Positions 1-9,960 of a stretch of 64,000 nucleotides of DNA are shown in pieces (positions within the stretch are counted from its first letter, which is position 1; the number at the start of each line of letters is the position of its first letter). This DNA comes from Linepithema humile (taxonomy: Eukaryota; Arthropoda; Insecta; Hymenoptera; Formicidae). The notes under the pieces are model-generated. The model saw only the letters and a program-made list of their open reading frames with translations, was not told the origin of the DNA and made no database searches. The translations under genes and the position numbers were made by a program. The DNA is taken from NCBI RefSeq assembly GCF_040581485.1, contig NC_090132.1, forward strand, positions 7,451,001 through 7,515,000, given 5' to 3'.

Positions 1-1194
1 TAATAATGCGCGTGTTGGTATTGTAACCATGTAACTCGAAATCAATATTTTCACTGTCTTTCATTAAAACAGCTTTATATAAAATTATAATTTTTTATAA
101 CATTATTAGCTATGTATATGTTTTTCTATAATACTAACATAAAATAACATAAAAAGCTAACATAAAAATACAGCCAAACATTGGAACTCGGCTCTATTCC
201 TTAAAGTTTGTTGTGCGAAAACATTGTTTTTTATTAATAAATTTATGACGCGTTAAATTCAAAATTTAGGCAAAAACAGATTATTTCACCTTTGCTTCAA
301 AAAATTATGCAATCTAAAATGCATTATATACATATATATATATACAAACCCGAAAAAATGGTGACCTGTGATAGGCTAAAAAAAGAATTACGTTAAAATC
401 ATTGACAAAAATACCGCTGACAATGTTTTCACCGATAATTTCGATACTGAGTTTGATCAACGTGTACATTCACGGCATAAACATTAACTGATGTACACAT
501 TTACCGACTGTTGTGTATCTATCATCGACAAATGTGTCTACGTTAAATATTTTCATTCAATCAGTATCAGTATTATTTTTCTTTTGACATGTTGGTTTTA
601 TCTTTGTTACATGTCTAATTAGCCGAGCAATGAGTTTGTCATTTTCAGGAGGGAATAATTTCCTGCTGAATTCTGCTTTTTAAATTTTGCTTTAATAATT
701 AACAAATAAAAAATCTGTGGTATTGCACAGAAGTTGGTATATAAAAATCGGCGAATACATACTGCCGATCAATCTCGATCAAACAGTTTCCGAGAAAATA
801 TTATTGGCAAAATTTTCATCTGTGATTTTAAATGTAAATCTGTAAATTTTAATGAAATACGCTCGCAAAGAAAATCAAGTACGCGTTAAATAGCTTACGT
901 GAGCCAACGAGTTATAGATAAACGCGATAATAAAGTCCAAGTTCTAACTTTAGTCCAAGCTTTAGTAAATTGATTTAAAGTTATTTCTGAACATGTAATT
1001 TTTATAATTTTCTTAAAAAAGGAATATATGAAATAATTTTGTGCCATACATTCTTTTTTCATTTCTTATTTTTTCTGTCTTTTATTTCTGTTTCGGATAT
1101 CATTGTAATGTAAATGTATTTATATTTTACAGATAAATTTGTACGCGTAATCGGTGCTACGAAATATATTCGTTCGTCGTAATATAATAAAATA
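1..1194. other. AT-rich non-coding DNA upstream of fkh
   Basis: No convincing reading frame, RNA gene or transposon end. A short AT-dinucleotide run lies near 329-344. Otherwise I see nothing of note. Confidence 0.6.
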
Positions 1195-1451
1195 CGCGTC
1201 GGGAGTGTCGTTAATGCCGGGAGTGCCGTAATTCACGACGTCGGAAATGTCGTGTAAATGTCGCGCGATTTTCGCATTCGGGTACGCGCGCGAGCAATGC
1301 GTGCGTCGTGAACGCGTGTGTCGTGAACGCGAGTGCCGTGAACGCGTGTGTCGCGAACGCGAGTGCCGTGAACGCGTGTGAGTGTCTCAAAGGATCGCTT
1401 AAAAGAGAAGGAGGTCTAGGAGGCATCGGACGATAGCAGAACAACGATACG
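1195..1451 (+). other. Candidate distal 5' exon ending in a GTAAGT donor
   Basis: A GC-rich patch in AT-rich surroundings that ends G|GTAAGT at 1451/1452, a consensus 5' splice site. It lies about 4 kb upstream of fkh on the same strand and has no long forward reading frame, so it would be a non-coding first exon of fkh or of another transcript. It contains the 15-bp minisatellite at 1306-1380. An AT-rich stretch at about 1180-1192 precedes it. Speculative. Confidence 0.25.
1306..1380. repeat. 15-bp minisatellite, five copies
   Basis: Five tandem copies of a unit like TCGTGAACGCGTGTG (1306-1320, 1321-1335, 1336-1350, 1351-1365, 1366-1380). Copies alternate between GTGTG and GAGTG endings, giving a partial 30-bp higher-order period. 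Because 15 is a multiple of 3, the minus strand reads as a 5-residue repeat (HAFTA/LAFAT), but no gene is otherwise supported there. Confidence 0.85.
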
Positions 1452-4199
1452 GTAAGTAATTTATCATAAAAAATGTATTTTTTTAATGATACTGAAGAGG
1501 CTATGTATATGACGTCACGAACGGATTAATTTATAACAATATATCAAAATAATCTTTCGCGCGTAGATGCAACTGTAATTACAACACTTGCATGACTGAT
1601 AAGAATATCAATAATAAAAAAGTGGATGTGCATGTTATCAAGCACGGTCGTTGCGTGCTGACAGTTATTTCCGTCGGCCAATCGACGCCATGTTGGAGGA
1701 TGCCGACGGGATCGATCAGTAAAATGACGCTGCTATTCGTTGCCGTAAACGCTTTTTTAGTAGCTCTTAACATAATGCACGTTGCAATTTGTATCGTTTG
1801 CTGTTCATGCTACTTTGTGGACAGATATGTTGATATAAAATGTTGCAACTTCTCAAATATTCGATATCTACAACAATAATATTTTGATATTTATATATTT
1901 TTATTAATGTTTAAAAACGAACTTGAAATTAATTAGCGGTATAATCGTTGTAGTTCGGATTAAAAAGGAATACATCTAGAGAGAAAGATGAATAGAATTT
2001 CAATAGGTAAATTTAATTATTTTGCATTAATTATGCATTTTATAATCGATGTGAGTGTAATGACACCGAGAATCATTTTTGCTCCGCTTGAATAAGTTTA
2101 AAAAAACCAAGTATTTAAAGGAATGAATAAAATTCTCTCGATTGGACTTGATTTTTAGTATTGTGAGTAAATATTTCATGTATGATAGATTTTTCAATCT
2201 ATTTCTTATCGGTGCTATGATGAAAACAGCCGCGACTTTTATGTGTATCTAAGACGACAAATAAAGTATAATCTCTCACGTTTTTACATAGGTATGTGGA
2301 AATCGTATATTAAAGAAGATATCTTTATGTATTTGATAAAGGAAATGAGATTATTTTATGTACTCTGTCATTATAATCTAAAATATTTATAGATTTATAT
2401 AGAATTAAAATAAATTTTGACTTCTAGATTGACATTTATTGACAGTATATTTTCTTTCATTATTGATTAGCATAGATTTCTATTAAATATTACTTTACCA
2501 ATGCGTTATGATGTTTACAAAGAGTTTTAGAGTTTTAACTTTGCAAGATTTCAATATTTACCGTACTTGCTGAATCCAAAAACTGAATTGAAATAAACAA
2601 AACTTTATTCTTCATTGATAGATCTGATACAAATCTCGATAAATAATATTAATAACAGTTTTAGCGAATAATTTCGATCTTTCTTCGACGAATCAACATA
2701 TTTTCTTGAATGTAACAGAACGTGAGATTTTACATTTCGATCGGATATATGTGTCAAATGCTTATCTGTACCTAGATCCCTAGGTTATTTATGACGCGAA
2801 ATTTTATCGAAACTGATAACAAACTCTTTGAATAAAGTATTCTACATTCACGTCGGAAAAACAGAAAATTCGAAAATGCAAGCTCGAAAATAGATGATAA
2901 GCCCACAGGCATGATTTATACGTAAAAATACCTATTATGTATGTATTAAGTTGCATGCGATTGCATTTACGCGAAATAAAAGGTAACTCGCGCAAATATG
3001 AGGACAATTTTGATGACATCAATGGGAATTCAAATGAATTCGTGGGTAGAGATTGTGGGTAGATACAGGTATATCAGCGTGTTTTTTTCTTTCATATCTG
3101 GACACTCTGTATATACTTTATCGTCAAATGACAGAGAGATCGAAAGACATCCACTCGAAAAATAAATGGGATTACAAAATTCTAATTTCTATGTCACGAC
3201 AAGAAGGGTTTTTAAAAATATGTATTAGAAGTTATTTAAATTGTGATATTAAGTGGTATAAAGTGGCGTTCATTCGAACAAACTTGTATTTTAACTTTCT
3301 GATGGCAATCAAAGTCGCTATTTCCTGCGAGGATGACACGTTCAACTTTAAATACTTAAAAACTGATTTACTAAGTTTATGATTTACTATACGTTTGTTA
3401 CATTGCGTTGTGCGAGCGAGCAATATAACAATTTAGATATTAAATAAGATAAAAATGGAATAATGCGTCAGAAATATTAATTCGAAAGCTAGCATGCAAA
3501 GTTTTCAATATAATCACGCGTGCGTGATAACTAAGAATACGCGTATTATTTTATAAAAAGTGCAATAATCATATATAATCAAATGAAAAAATGCATTATC
3601 TTTAATGCTCAACCGTTGATTTCTCACAAACATTTATGTAATATGAAAGCATTGATTATAGTTTTATTAACAAGGATCCAATCTTATCTAAGCCTTTTCT
3701 ATTATAATCGCTGAAAGTATGTGTTGATTCTTTTTTATAATTATCACACATATATTTTACAAGTGAAAAGAGTAGGGTATATAATTTCTTTTAAAACATA
3801 AAATGTAAAGCATAAGATCTAATAATAGATAAACGATAGCACGACTGATTTACGACAGCAATACACAATTAGGACATGCAAATGATATTGTACCTATGAA
3901 CGTTGTAGTCCGAATTTTCGATCTTGCTGTCCCCAGCGGCCGGTCATGCGAGTGTACTTTCCGCGTTTTCCGTCGGACACCATCAAGAATAGTTCACCTC
4001 GCTCGCGTTCGATCTATCCGTGGGTGAAATTAAGGAAACCGTTAATTAATATTCCGACTTTGATTCATGCATTACTGCAAGGCAATTCCGATTCAGTTCA
4101 TCGTGAGAAAAAAACAAAAACAATTTCTATTATGAATTGAACGAGACGAAATGATGAAAACGCCGAAAATACGCGCGCGATCCACGGCGGATGATTCGC
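1452..4199. other. AT-rich non-coding DNA, possible fkh 5' intron or upstream regulatory DNA
   Basis: No supportable gene; the open frames here are short and lack recognisable domains. A perfect POU-type octamer ATGCAAAT lies at 3876-3883 near the promoter block. If the donor at 1452 is joined to the acceptor at 5183, this stretch is intronic. Confidence 0.5.
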
Positions 4200-4951
4200 G
4201 ACGGGAAATGCGTAGGCCGCATCACGTACGCACGCACGCACGGAGGTGCCGGTTGTCAAACGCGTGGCAGACGACAGCTGACATGACATGAAAGAGGAGC
4301 AGCGACGGTTGCGCCGCGACGCAGCTCGGTGCGTCGCGGATCCAGGCGTCTCACGTGGAATTGCGCAAGCCAGTTTGGCTCCAACGGGATCGGTCTTCCG
4401 CGCGCGCGGGCCACAGTGCATGCGCCCTGTACGGTTTATTCCCACCGTCGTGCACGGCGTCGACGGGGAAGAGGCCGTGGCGCCGCACACGATCCGACGA
4501 CGTGCGATTCAAAGGTCGGTCGAGGCCACACCGACACCGCCATTCGATTGGTCGGACGTGATACGGCCGGAGGAACGCTCGGCGCGATTGGTAAATCGGG
4601 CTGCGTCGGGCGCGGCACCGGCGACTGGTGGTGGGGCATGTTTGAACAAGACCGGCCGACTCAAGAGTAGCGGAGTACACTCGCTAACCGGCCTCCATCC
4701 ACAACACGGCATACAGAGAGAGGAGAGAGAGACCCGTTGGTACGAGGCGGAGTGTGCGGTGAGAGGTGGTGAGGCGGCTCTCTCACAAACAGGGCCCCGC
4801 TCGATCAAATAACTGACCGCGCGCGCGGTCTCGACGAGAGCAGCCGTCACCGTAGTGGTTGGTGTTGTTTCGCGCACTCGTTCACGTCGTTAAAGCACGC
4901 GAGAGACCGAACGTCCTTGCCCGTTGCCATCGTCGCGTTCGTCGTGCCCTC

Positions 4952-4966
4952 ATGGTGTTGGGGTAA
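4952..4966 (+). promoter_or_regulatory. Minimal uORF (4 codons, MVLG) in the fkh leader
   Basis: ATG GTG TTG GGG TAA. It counts as a uORF only if transcription starts upstream and this stretch is not spliced out with the possible intron ending at 5183. Very short uORFs can lower or condition translation of the main frame; that role is inferred. Confidence 0.3.
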
Positions 4967-5166
4967 CAATTATCCCCTAACTCCCACGGGGGTGTACCTT
5001 CTTCTCGCGCTCGCGTTTCCTCTCGTCGTTCGCATCGTACGCATCGAGTGCGCGCCTACCCGCGAACAAACGGACTGTGCATTGTGTTCCTGGGAGGAAG
5101 AGGACAGTGTCTTCAGTTTCCTCGCATCATCTCCGTCGCTCCACTCACACAGTGTGTGCTGGTGAA

Positions 5167-5183
5167 GTTTTTTTTTTTTCTAG
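5167..5183 (+). other. Strong splice-acceptor-like site in the fkh leader
   Basis: An uninterrupted run of about 12 T followed by CTAG gives a near-ideal 3' splice site, with the exon continuing at 5184. Possible partners are a GTGAGA donor at 4759 (intron about 425 bp) or the GTAAGT donor at 1452 (intron about 3.7 kb). If used, fkh has a spliced 5' UTR and an intronless coding region. Only transcript data could confirm it. Confidence 0.4.
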
Positions 5184-5415
5184 TGAAACTCAAGTGCGAC
5201 GCGAATCCTTAGACCTTTAGGCGGCTACGCAACGTCTCCAGTTCTGTGCGTACAATTCGCGAAACCTCTGTGATTCGTGATCCGACGGCGGAAGATTGAC
5301 GGGGTCGCTCCGCGAGCCAGGAGCGCAAAACGTTAACTCGAATATTGCCCGGATTCGTCCGGTGAGAAGATTAAGGGAATACCTGACTGCCAGCAGCCGT
5401 GGTACCGCGGTTTTC

Positions 5416-5430
5416 ATGATACCCGCTTGA
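5416..5430 (+). promoter_or_regulatory. Minimal uORF (4 codons, MIPA) just before the fkh start
   Basis: ATG ATA CCC GCT TGA, ending 29 nt before the chosen fkh ATG at 5460. It is the only ATG in about 490 nt of leader, so any mRNA starting upstream carries it. The close spacing would make reinitiation at 5460 inefficient and could favour the ATGs at 5469 or 5475; this is inference from known uORF behaviour. Confidence 0.45.
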
Positions 5431-5459
5431 CAGCGACGACGCGGCAGCAGGCCACTACG

Positions 5460-6983
5460 ATGAGCTCTATGACAATGATACAGTCGCAGAAGCTGTACGG
5501 TGACGCGGGTGCCATGACCAGTGCTGCGATGTCCAGTATGGGCAGCATGGCGCCCACGTACAGCTCGATAAACTCGATGAGCTGCATGCCGATGGGTATG
5601 TCGATGGGCGTCGGAGTCGGACCCAGCTGCAGCCCGCAGGGCGCCGGCGGCTTCAACATGAGCACTATGAGCTCGGCGATGACCATGGCGTCGATGGGTG
5701 GCGGTGGTATGAGTGGTTACAGCGGCGCTTCCATGGGTGCAAGTGGCGCATGTATGAGCGCCGTCGGATACGGCCCGTTGACGCCCGGCGGCGGTACCGG
5801 CGTCACCCGCGATCCTTTGTCGTTGACGGAGCCGGACTCGCCGAATTCGGCGCTACAACGCGCGCGAAGCGACAAGTCGTACCGACGTAGTTACACGCAC
5901 GCGAAGCCACCGTATTCTTACATAAGCCTGATCACTATGGCAATACAGAACGCACCGCACAAGATGCTGACCCTCTCGGAGATCTATCAGTTCATTATGG
6001 ATTTATTCCCGTTCTACAGACAGAATCAGCAGCGCTGGCAGAACTCGATTAGGCATTCTCTTAGCTTCAACGATTGCTTCGTTAAGGTGCCGCGTACGCC
6101 GGACAAGCCTGGCAAGGGCTCCTTCTGGACGCTACATCCGGACAGCGGTAATATGTTCGAGAATGGTTGCTATCTACGGCGCCAAAAGAGGTTTAAGGAC
6201 GAGAAAAAGGAGCTCACAAGGCAGACTAACAAGCATCAGCAGCATCAGCAGCATCAGGCGACAGCGGTGGCGGTGGCGGCAGCAGCAGGCGCGACCATCG
6301 CCGGTCAGCATAGTCCACCCACTCACGAAGGCGCGCCCGGTTCCAAGAAGACCGGCTCGTCCATCCACCATGGCGGTCCTCAGCAGCAGGACGACAAGGA
6401 CTTGCACTCGCTGGTGACCTCGCATCATCACCATCACACGGCAGGTCTACATCAGCATCACGCCGCACTGAAGAGCGACGCCGATATCGGCGGCCTCCTG
6501 GGCTCCGATCTCGGCGCCACACACGACGAGCTTACCGCCATGGTGAGGAGCAGCCTGCATCCGCATAGCTTGCTGTCCGACACCACGAGTTTGCATCACG
6601 GTATGACAGGTAGCCTGAAGCAAGAACCGATGTATCCGGCGGCCAGTCATCCGTTCAGCATCAACAGGTTATTACCGCGCGACACCGCTGGCGCGTCTCC
6701 GGGCGCTCAGGACACCAAGCCGCCCGAGATGAAGATGTACGAGCTGCATCAGAGTTACGCCAACTTTGGCTCGCCGCATCATCCGCACGCGCACTCGGCG
6801 CCGCCCAGCCATCATCATCATCACAACGGCATGCACGCCGGCACGAACGCCGCCGGACCTATGCACATGACGAATCATCATCATCAGGAGTATTATCAGA
6901 GCACGCTCTATCACACCGCCAGCGTGGCTACCACGAGCGCTCCTCCGCCGTCCGCGGTCGCTACCGCGACGCCGGGCTTGTGA
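5460..6983 (+). CDS. fkh: Fork head (FoxA family) winged-helix transcription factor
   Basis: Nuclear DNA-binding protein of the FoxA class; in insects it specifies foregut, hindgut and salivary gland fate, and FoxA proteins can bind nucleosomal DNA. The 507-residue product has a Met/Ser/Gly-rich N-terminus with a conserved QKLY box (residues 10-13), then a complete forkhead domain (about 147-250) that begins HAKPPYSYISL, includes the recognition helix NSIRHSLSFNDCF (195-207) and ends in the basic wing RRQKRFKDEKK. Next come Gln/His and Ala runs (259-280), poly-His stretches (322-326, 451-455), an LKQEP motif that fits a sumoylation consensus (386-390), the FoxA transactivation box SHPFSINRLLP (396-406) and a C-terminal EYYQSTLYH box. 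Length and order match Drosophila Fkh. The coding region is uninterrupted by introns. The frame stays open upstream to 5427 but without an ATG; the ATG at 5460 is the first, and ATGs at 5469 and 5475 are alternatives just before QKLY. Family assignment is near certain. Confidence 0.97.
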   Translation: MSSMTMIQSQKLYGDAGAMTSAAMSSMGSMAPTYSSINSMSCMPMGMSMGVGVGPSCSPQGAGGFNMSTMSSAMTMASMGGGGMSGYSGASMGASGACMSAVGYGPLTPGGGTGVTRDPLSLTEPDSPNSALQRARSDKSYRRSYTHAKPPYSYISLITMAIQNAPHKMLTLSEIYQFIMDLFPFYRQNQQRWQNSIRHSLSFNDCFVKVPRTPDKPGKGSFWTLHPDSGNMFENGCYLRRQKRFKDEKKELTRQTNKHQQHQQHQATAVAVAAAAGATIAGQHSPPTHEGAPGSKKTGSSIHHGGPQQQDDKDLHSLVTSHHHHHTAGLHQHHAALKSDADIGGLLGSDLGATHDELTAMVRSSLHPHSLLSDTTSLHHGMTGSLKQEPMYPAASHPFSINRLLPRDTAGASPGAQDTKPPEMKMYELHQSYANFGSPHHPHAHSAPPSHHHHHNGMHAGTNAAGPMHMTNHHHQEYYQSTLYHTASVATTSAPPPSAVATATPGL

Positions 6984-7380
6984 CATCACGCTACGCATCC
7001 TTACGCTTTGGCCTGAGTCGCTGCTGCCGCGGCATATGCCGCTACCGCCGCCGCACCGATGCCACCGCCGACGTTGGATTTGCCTGCTACCTGCACGGCG
7101 ACCGCGACAACCGCGGTGCCGACATCATCACCTGCGGCCTCGTCGACCTTCTCATCGTCGCCGCGAACGCAGCCACGCCGACGCGGCCGTCGTACCGACG
7201 ACGACGTCGTCGACGCCGTCGTCTGTTGGCCGCCCGACGACGACGATGAGTACGACGACGAGAACGAGGACGAGGAGGAAGAGAATGTCGTCTATAGACA
7301 GTAAACGGCTGCGGGGAGGTAGGCTTCGATCGGATATTTCGGCTCGGTTACGGTTCATCGTCTCGGAAATATCGTCTTAG
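6984..7380 (+). other. GC-rich proximal fkh 3' UTR
   Basis: Low-complexity GC-rich DNA straight after the fkh stop. The fkh frame continues for 10 codons to a second TGA (7014-7016) and is then open for 95 codons to TAA at 7302-7304, ending in an Asp/Glu-rich run. The other two forward frames are also largely open, so composition alone may explain it. Base composition switches abruptly to AT-rich at about 7380. Confidence 0.6.
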
Positions 7381-7553
7381 TTTGTTGCACACAGTGTTGA
7401 GTATATGCGATCGTTTTACTAGCAATTGTTACATAATAATCGACGAATTATATCTATAAAACTTTTTTTTACATTTCTTATTACGTATATATTCTATTCT
7501 TTATTTTATATTTTTTTGTTTAGATTTATATCATTCTCGATACTTTGATTGTC

Positions 7554-7556
<3 letters not shown>

Positions 7557-7586
<30 letters not shown>
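7557..7586. repeat. TA dinucleotide microsatellite
   Basis: About 15 uninterrupted TA units in the probable fkh 3' UTR. Confidence 0.9.
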
Positions 7587-7589
<3 letters not shown>

Positions 7590-9333
7590 TATTATACGCT
7601 CAAAAAATTTTAAGCTAAAGCAAATCAATCAATTTATATAATTATTATAAATTGTGTTTAAGATTGTTTTTACGTCTTTACGTAATTGAAGAGATATATA
7701 AAAATTAATTTTCTTCATATAAATATTGTATTTCAAGGAAAGTAAATTTGTATTGACAAAATATGCATGAAAAGATTTGCTTAACATTTATCGCCTCAAT
7801 TAATATGGAAATTTACAGCGATAAAGGATAATATTGATCATAGTTTTAAAAAACGCCTATAAGAAAGGAAAACAGTGTTCACATCCCGAAAATTTGCTAG
7901 GTCACATGCCCATGTGTCAAACCGAGAATGCAAAGCGCGTGCGAATAGGAAAATAATATTTACAAATATCTGCGTACGATTATATCTGCTTGTCTTAAAC
8001 TTATATCCGTTATTGTATATGTGTCACTCAACTGACAATTACTTGGCAAGCATCGTTTCAAGTACAATTGCAAACAACGGCATTGATAAAGGAGATTAAA
8101 GCCTATTTTAGATGATCTTTAAATCAGAATTCGGAACACAATTCTATTTATAATTTGTATTCTGTGAATGGATATCTTTCAATGCATATTTTTCGGTTCT
8201 TTAAATTCTAGTGAAATTTATTGACTTTATTCGATTGAATTTTTCTTGCTTCGACGATATATAAGTTCGAAGATTATATAAGTTCTGTCGTATAGAAAAA
8301 TTTTAAGTACTTTAAATAATTTATAATTTATAACAGAACTTTTTCCATTAATTTTAGTATGCAATAGAAAAAACATTTAAAGAACGAGATCACACAACAT
8401 ATAAAATTATGAAAAGAATCTTATATCGTTTATTAACATTTTGTAATTCCAGGCGTCTTATGAGAAAAGATGACGCGTTTCGACTCTTTCCCCTATTTGT
8501 GAATGTCTGTTACTTATTTGGAATGTTATCGTCATCCGTTGAATTTATCTGGTATATACATTAGAAAAAGACGTTCGAGAAAAGTGCTCAAGTGCACTGA
8601 ATCATACTGCATTCCGTATTCTCGCGTTTATCATACACCGAACATTTGATAATCGCACGATTTTGTTGAATCGCATGAGAATTTTTCGCGATACTCTCGA
8701 GTGACAGCGATTCATTTTTATGCGACAGACGCAATACGTCTCGATGTGTTCTATTTCTTGCGTATCATCATACTTAGATTACGTAATAACACGACGCATA
8801 CTTGAAAATTTATTGACGATTATCACTTTTGCTGTAAACGACATATCCACAGATTTTTTTCTAACACATCTATATTTAATAATAATTATCTATTTTTTTC
8901 GTATCGGTAGTTATAAATTAGTAGATCACAAATAGTATCGACTTCTTGTTATTAGTCGTTGTTTTCCTTTTTTATCGCGACAAGCAAAAATATTTTTCGT
9001 TTCATTCAGTGGCAACGTCGCTTATATACAGATAACTGACTATTATCAAAAGTCCTCATGAACTATAATATTGCCCTATGCATGTTAGTGTCGATTTTGT
9101 GAGTTTGTCATGATCACAGAATGATATCGATTCCGAGACGCAGATACTATGTGCTGATAGCAGAGGTTTCTTCGAAATTATCATTGACATCAACGATGAA
9201 TATCTATTAATTCGATCATTGATCTCAATTTTTCTGCACTTTAGGCATCGCTTATCATTCTCTAATTATTGTCGCGTTGATTCGCATATCTTATTTATCG
9301 TGATTATTAATAATTATTAAGTCTCTACTGCAA

Positions 9334-9339
9334 AATAAA
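9334..9339 (+). terminator. Candidate fkh poly(A) signal (AATAAA)
   Basis: First canonical AATAAA downstream of the fkh stop, 2.35 kb away, followed within about 20 nt by a modest T/GT-containing stretch. In AT-rich DNA this hexamer arises often by chance, so confidence is low. Confidence 0.2.
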
Positions 9340-9865
9340 ACTAACAATTCTCACATGTCTGTATCGGCGATTACGAATCCAATGGATCTATTTTATATTG
9401 TTTTCAATGTTCAGTCAAACGCAACGATAGCAATGGGCAATTTTTTATTTTAGATTATATATTATTTTTCTATTCGTACGTTTTTAACAAAATGTAATGT
9501 GACTATGAATTATTTGAATTTTCCTATACATTGTAATTATTTTATTATCATGATTCGTACAAGTATGTTTGACCTAATTTGTAGCACCTCAAATATCTTT
9601 TTGTTATTAAAAATGCAAATAATGTTTCACAAATTAATTTAATTAAAAATTTTATTATTCAAAGGATGCACGGTAATGTTTTGGGTTAAATGTACGTAAG
9701 AATACTACTATGTACGTAAGAATCGCGAGAGAGGTGCTACAATATATCTGTTACACGAATAATTAGCTTTTTTAGAAATAACTTTGAATCACTGATTGTT
9801 TTAATAAGAGTATTTGCTTAAAAGATGAAAATAGTAAAGAAATATTTCAATATTTCCAAATATAA

Positions 9866-9960
9866 TGTTTCAGATACAAATTTATATCATAATATTACCA
9901 ATAGGCAATATTAATATTGACAATCGGTAAAATTATGACATAAATTTATATCTGAAATAT
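9866..9960. repeat. Imperfect hairpin, arms about 33 nt
   Basis: The left arm (about 9866-9899, TTTCAGATACAAATTTATAT...) is nearly the reverse complement of the right arm (about 9927-9960, ...AAATTTATATCTGAAATAT), with a few mismatches and a roughly 27-nt loop that itself contains AATATTAATATT. Size and shape resemble a small MITE or a precursor-microRNA-like fold. I recognise no known microRNA sequence in either arm. Confidence 0.6.

Larger units (their letters stand above)
4200..5459 (+). promoter_or_regulatory. fkh promoter region and 5' leader (CpG-rich)
   Basis: GC- and CpG-rich block directly upstream of fkh, in sharp contrast with the AT-rich DNA before 4.1 kb. It has a short ACGC tandem at 4227-4242. 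Between 4967 and 5459 there is only one ATG, far fewer than expected by chance, which suggests transcribed 5' leader. An arthropod-initiator-like TCAGTT lies at 4092 and again at 5114, but no clear TATA box or downstream promoter element accompanies either, so the start site is not fixed. Long open frames on both strands here look like a by-product of GC content. Role as promoter/5' UTR is inferred from position. Confidence 0.6.
7381..9865 (+). other. AT-rich probable fkh 3' UTR and downstream non-coding DNA
   Basis: No gene seen. A TA dinucleotide run lies at 7557-7586. Weak poly(A)-signal variants occur (TATAAA near 7454, ATTAAA at 8094); the first canonical AATAAA after the stop is at 9334-9339. 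Where the fkh transcript ends cannot be fixed from sequence. Confidence 0.4.

Noticed and set aside
4288..4877. Several open frames of 70-170 codons in both orientations upstream of fkh
   Set aside because: They overlap in all frames in CpG-rich DNA, contain no recognisable domain and vanish where composition changes; best explained as promoter/leader.
5427..5459. TTG at 5427 as the fkh start, adding 11 residues
   Set aside because: Nuclear mRNA translation normally needs ATG; the first ATG in frame is 5460, close to the conserved QKLY box.
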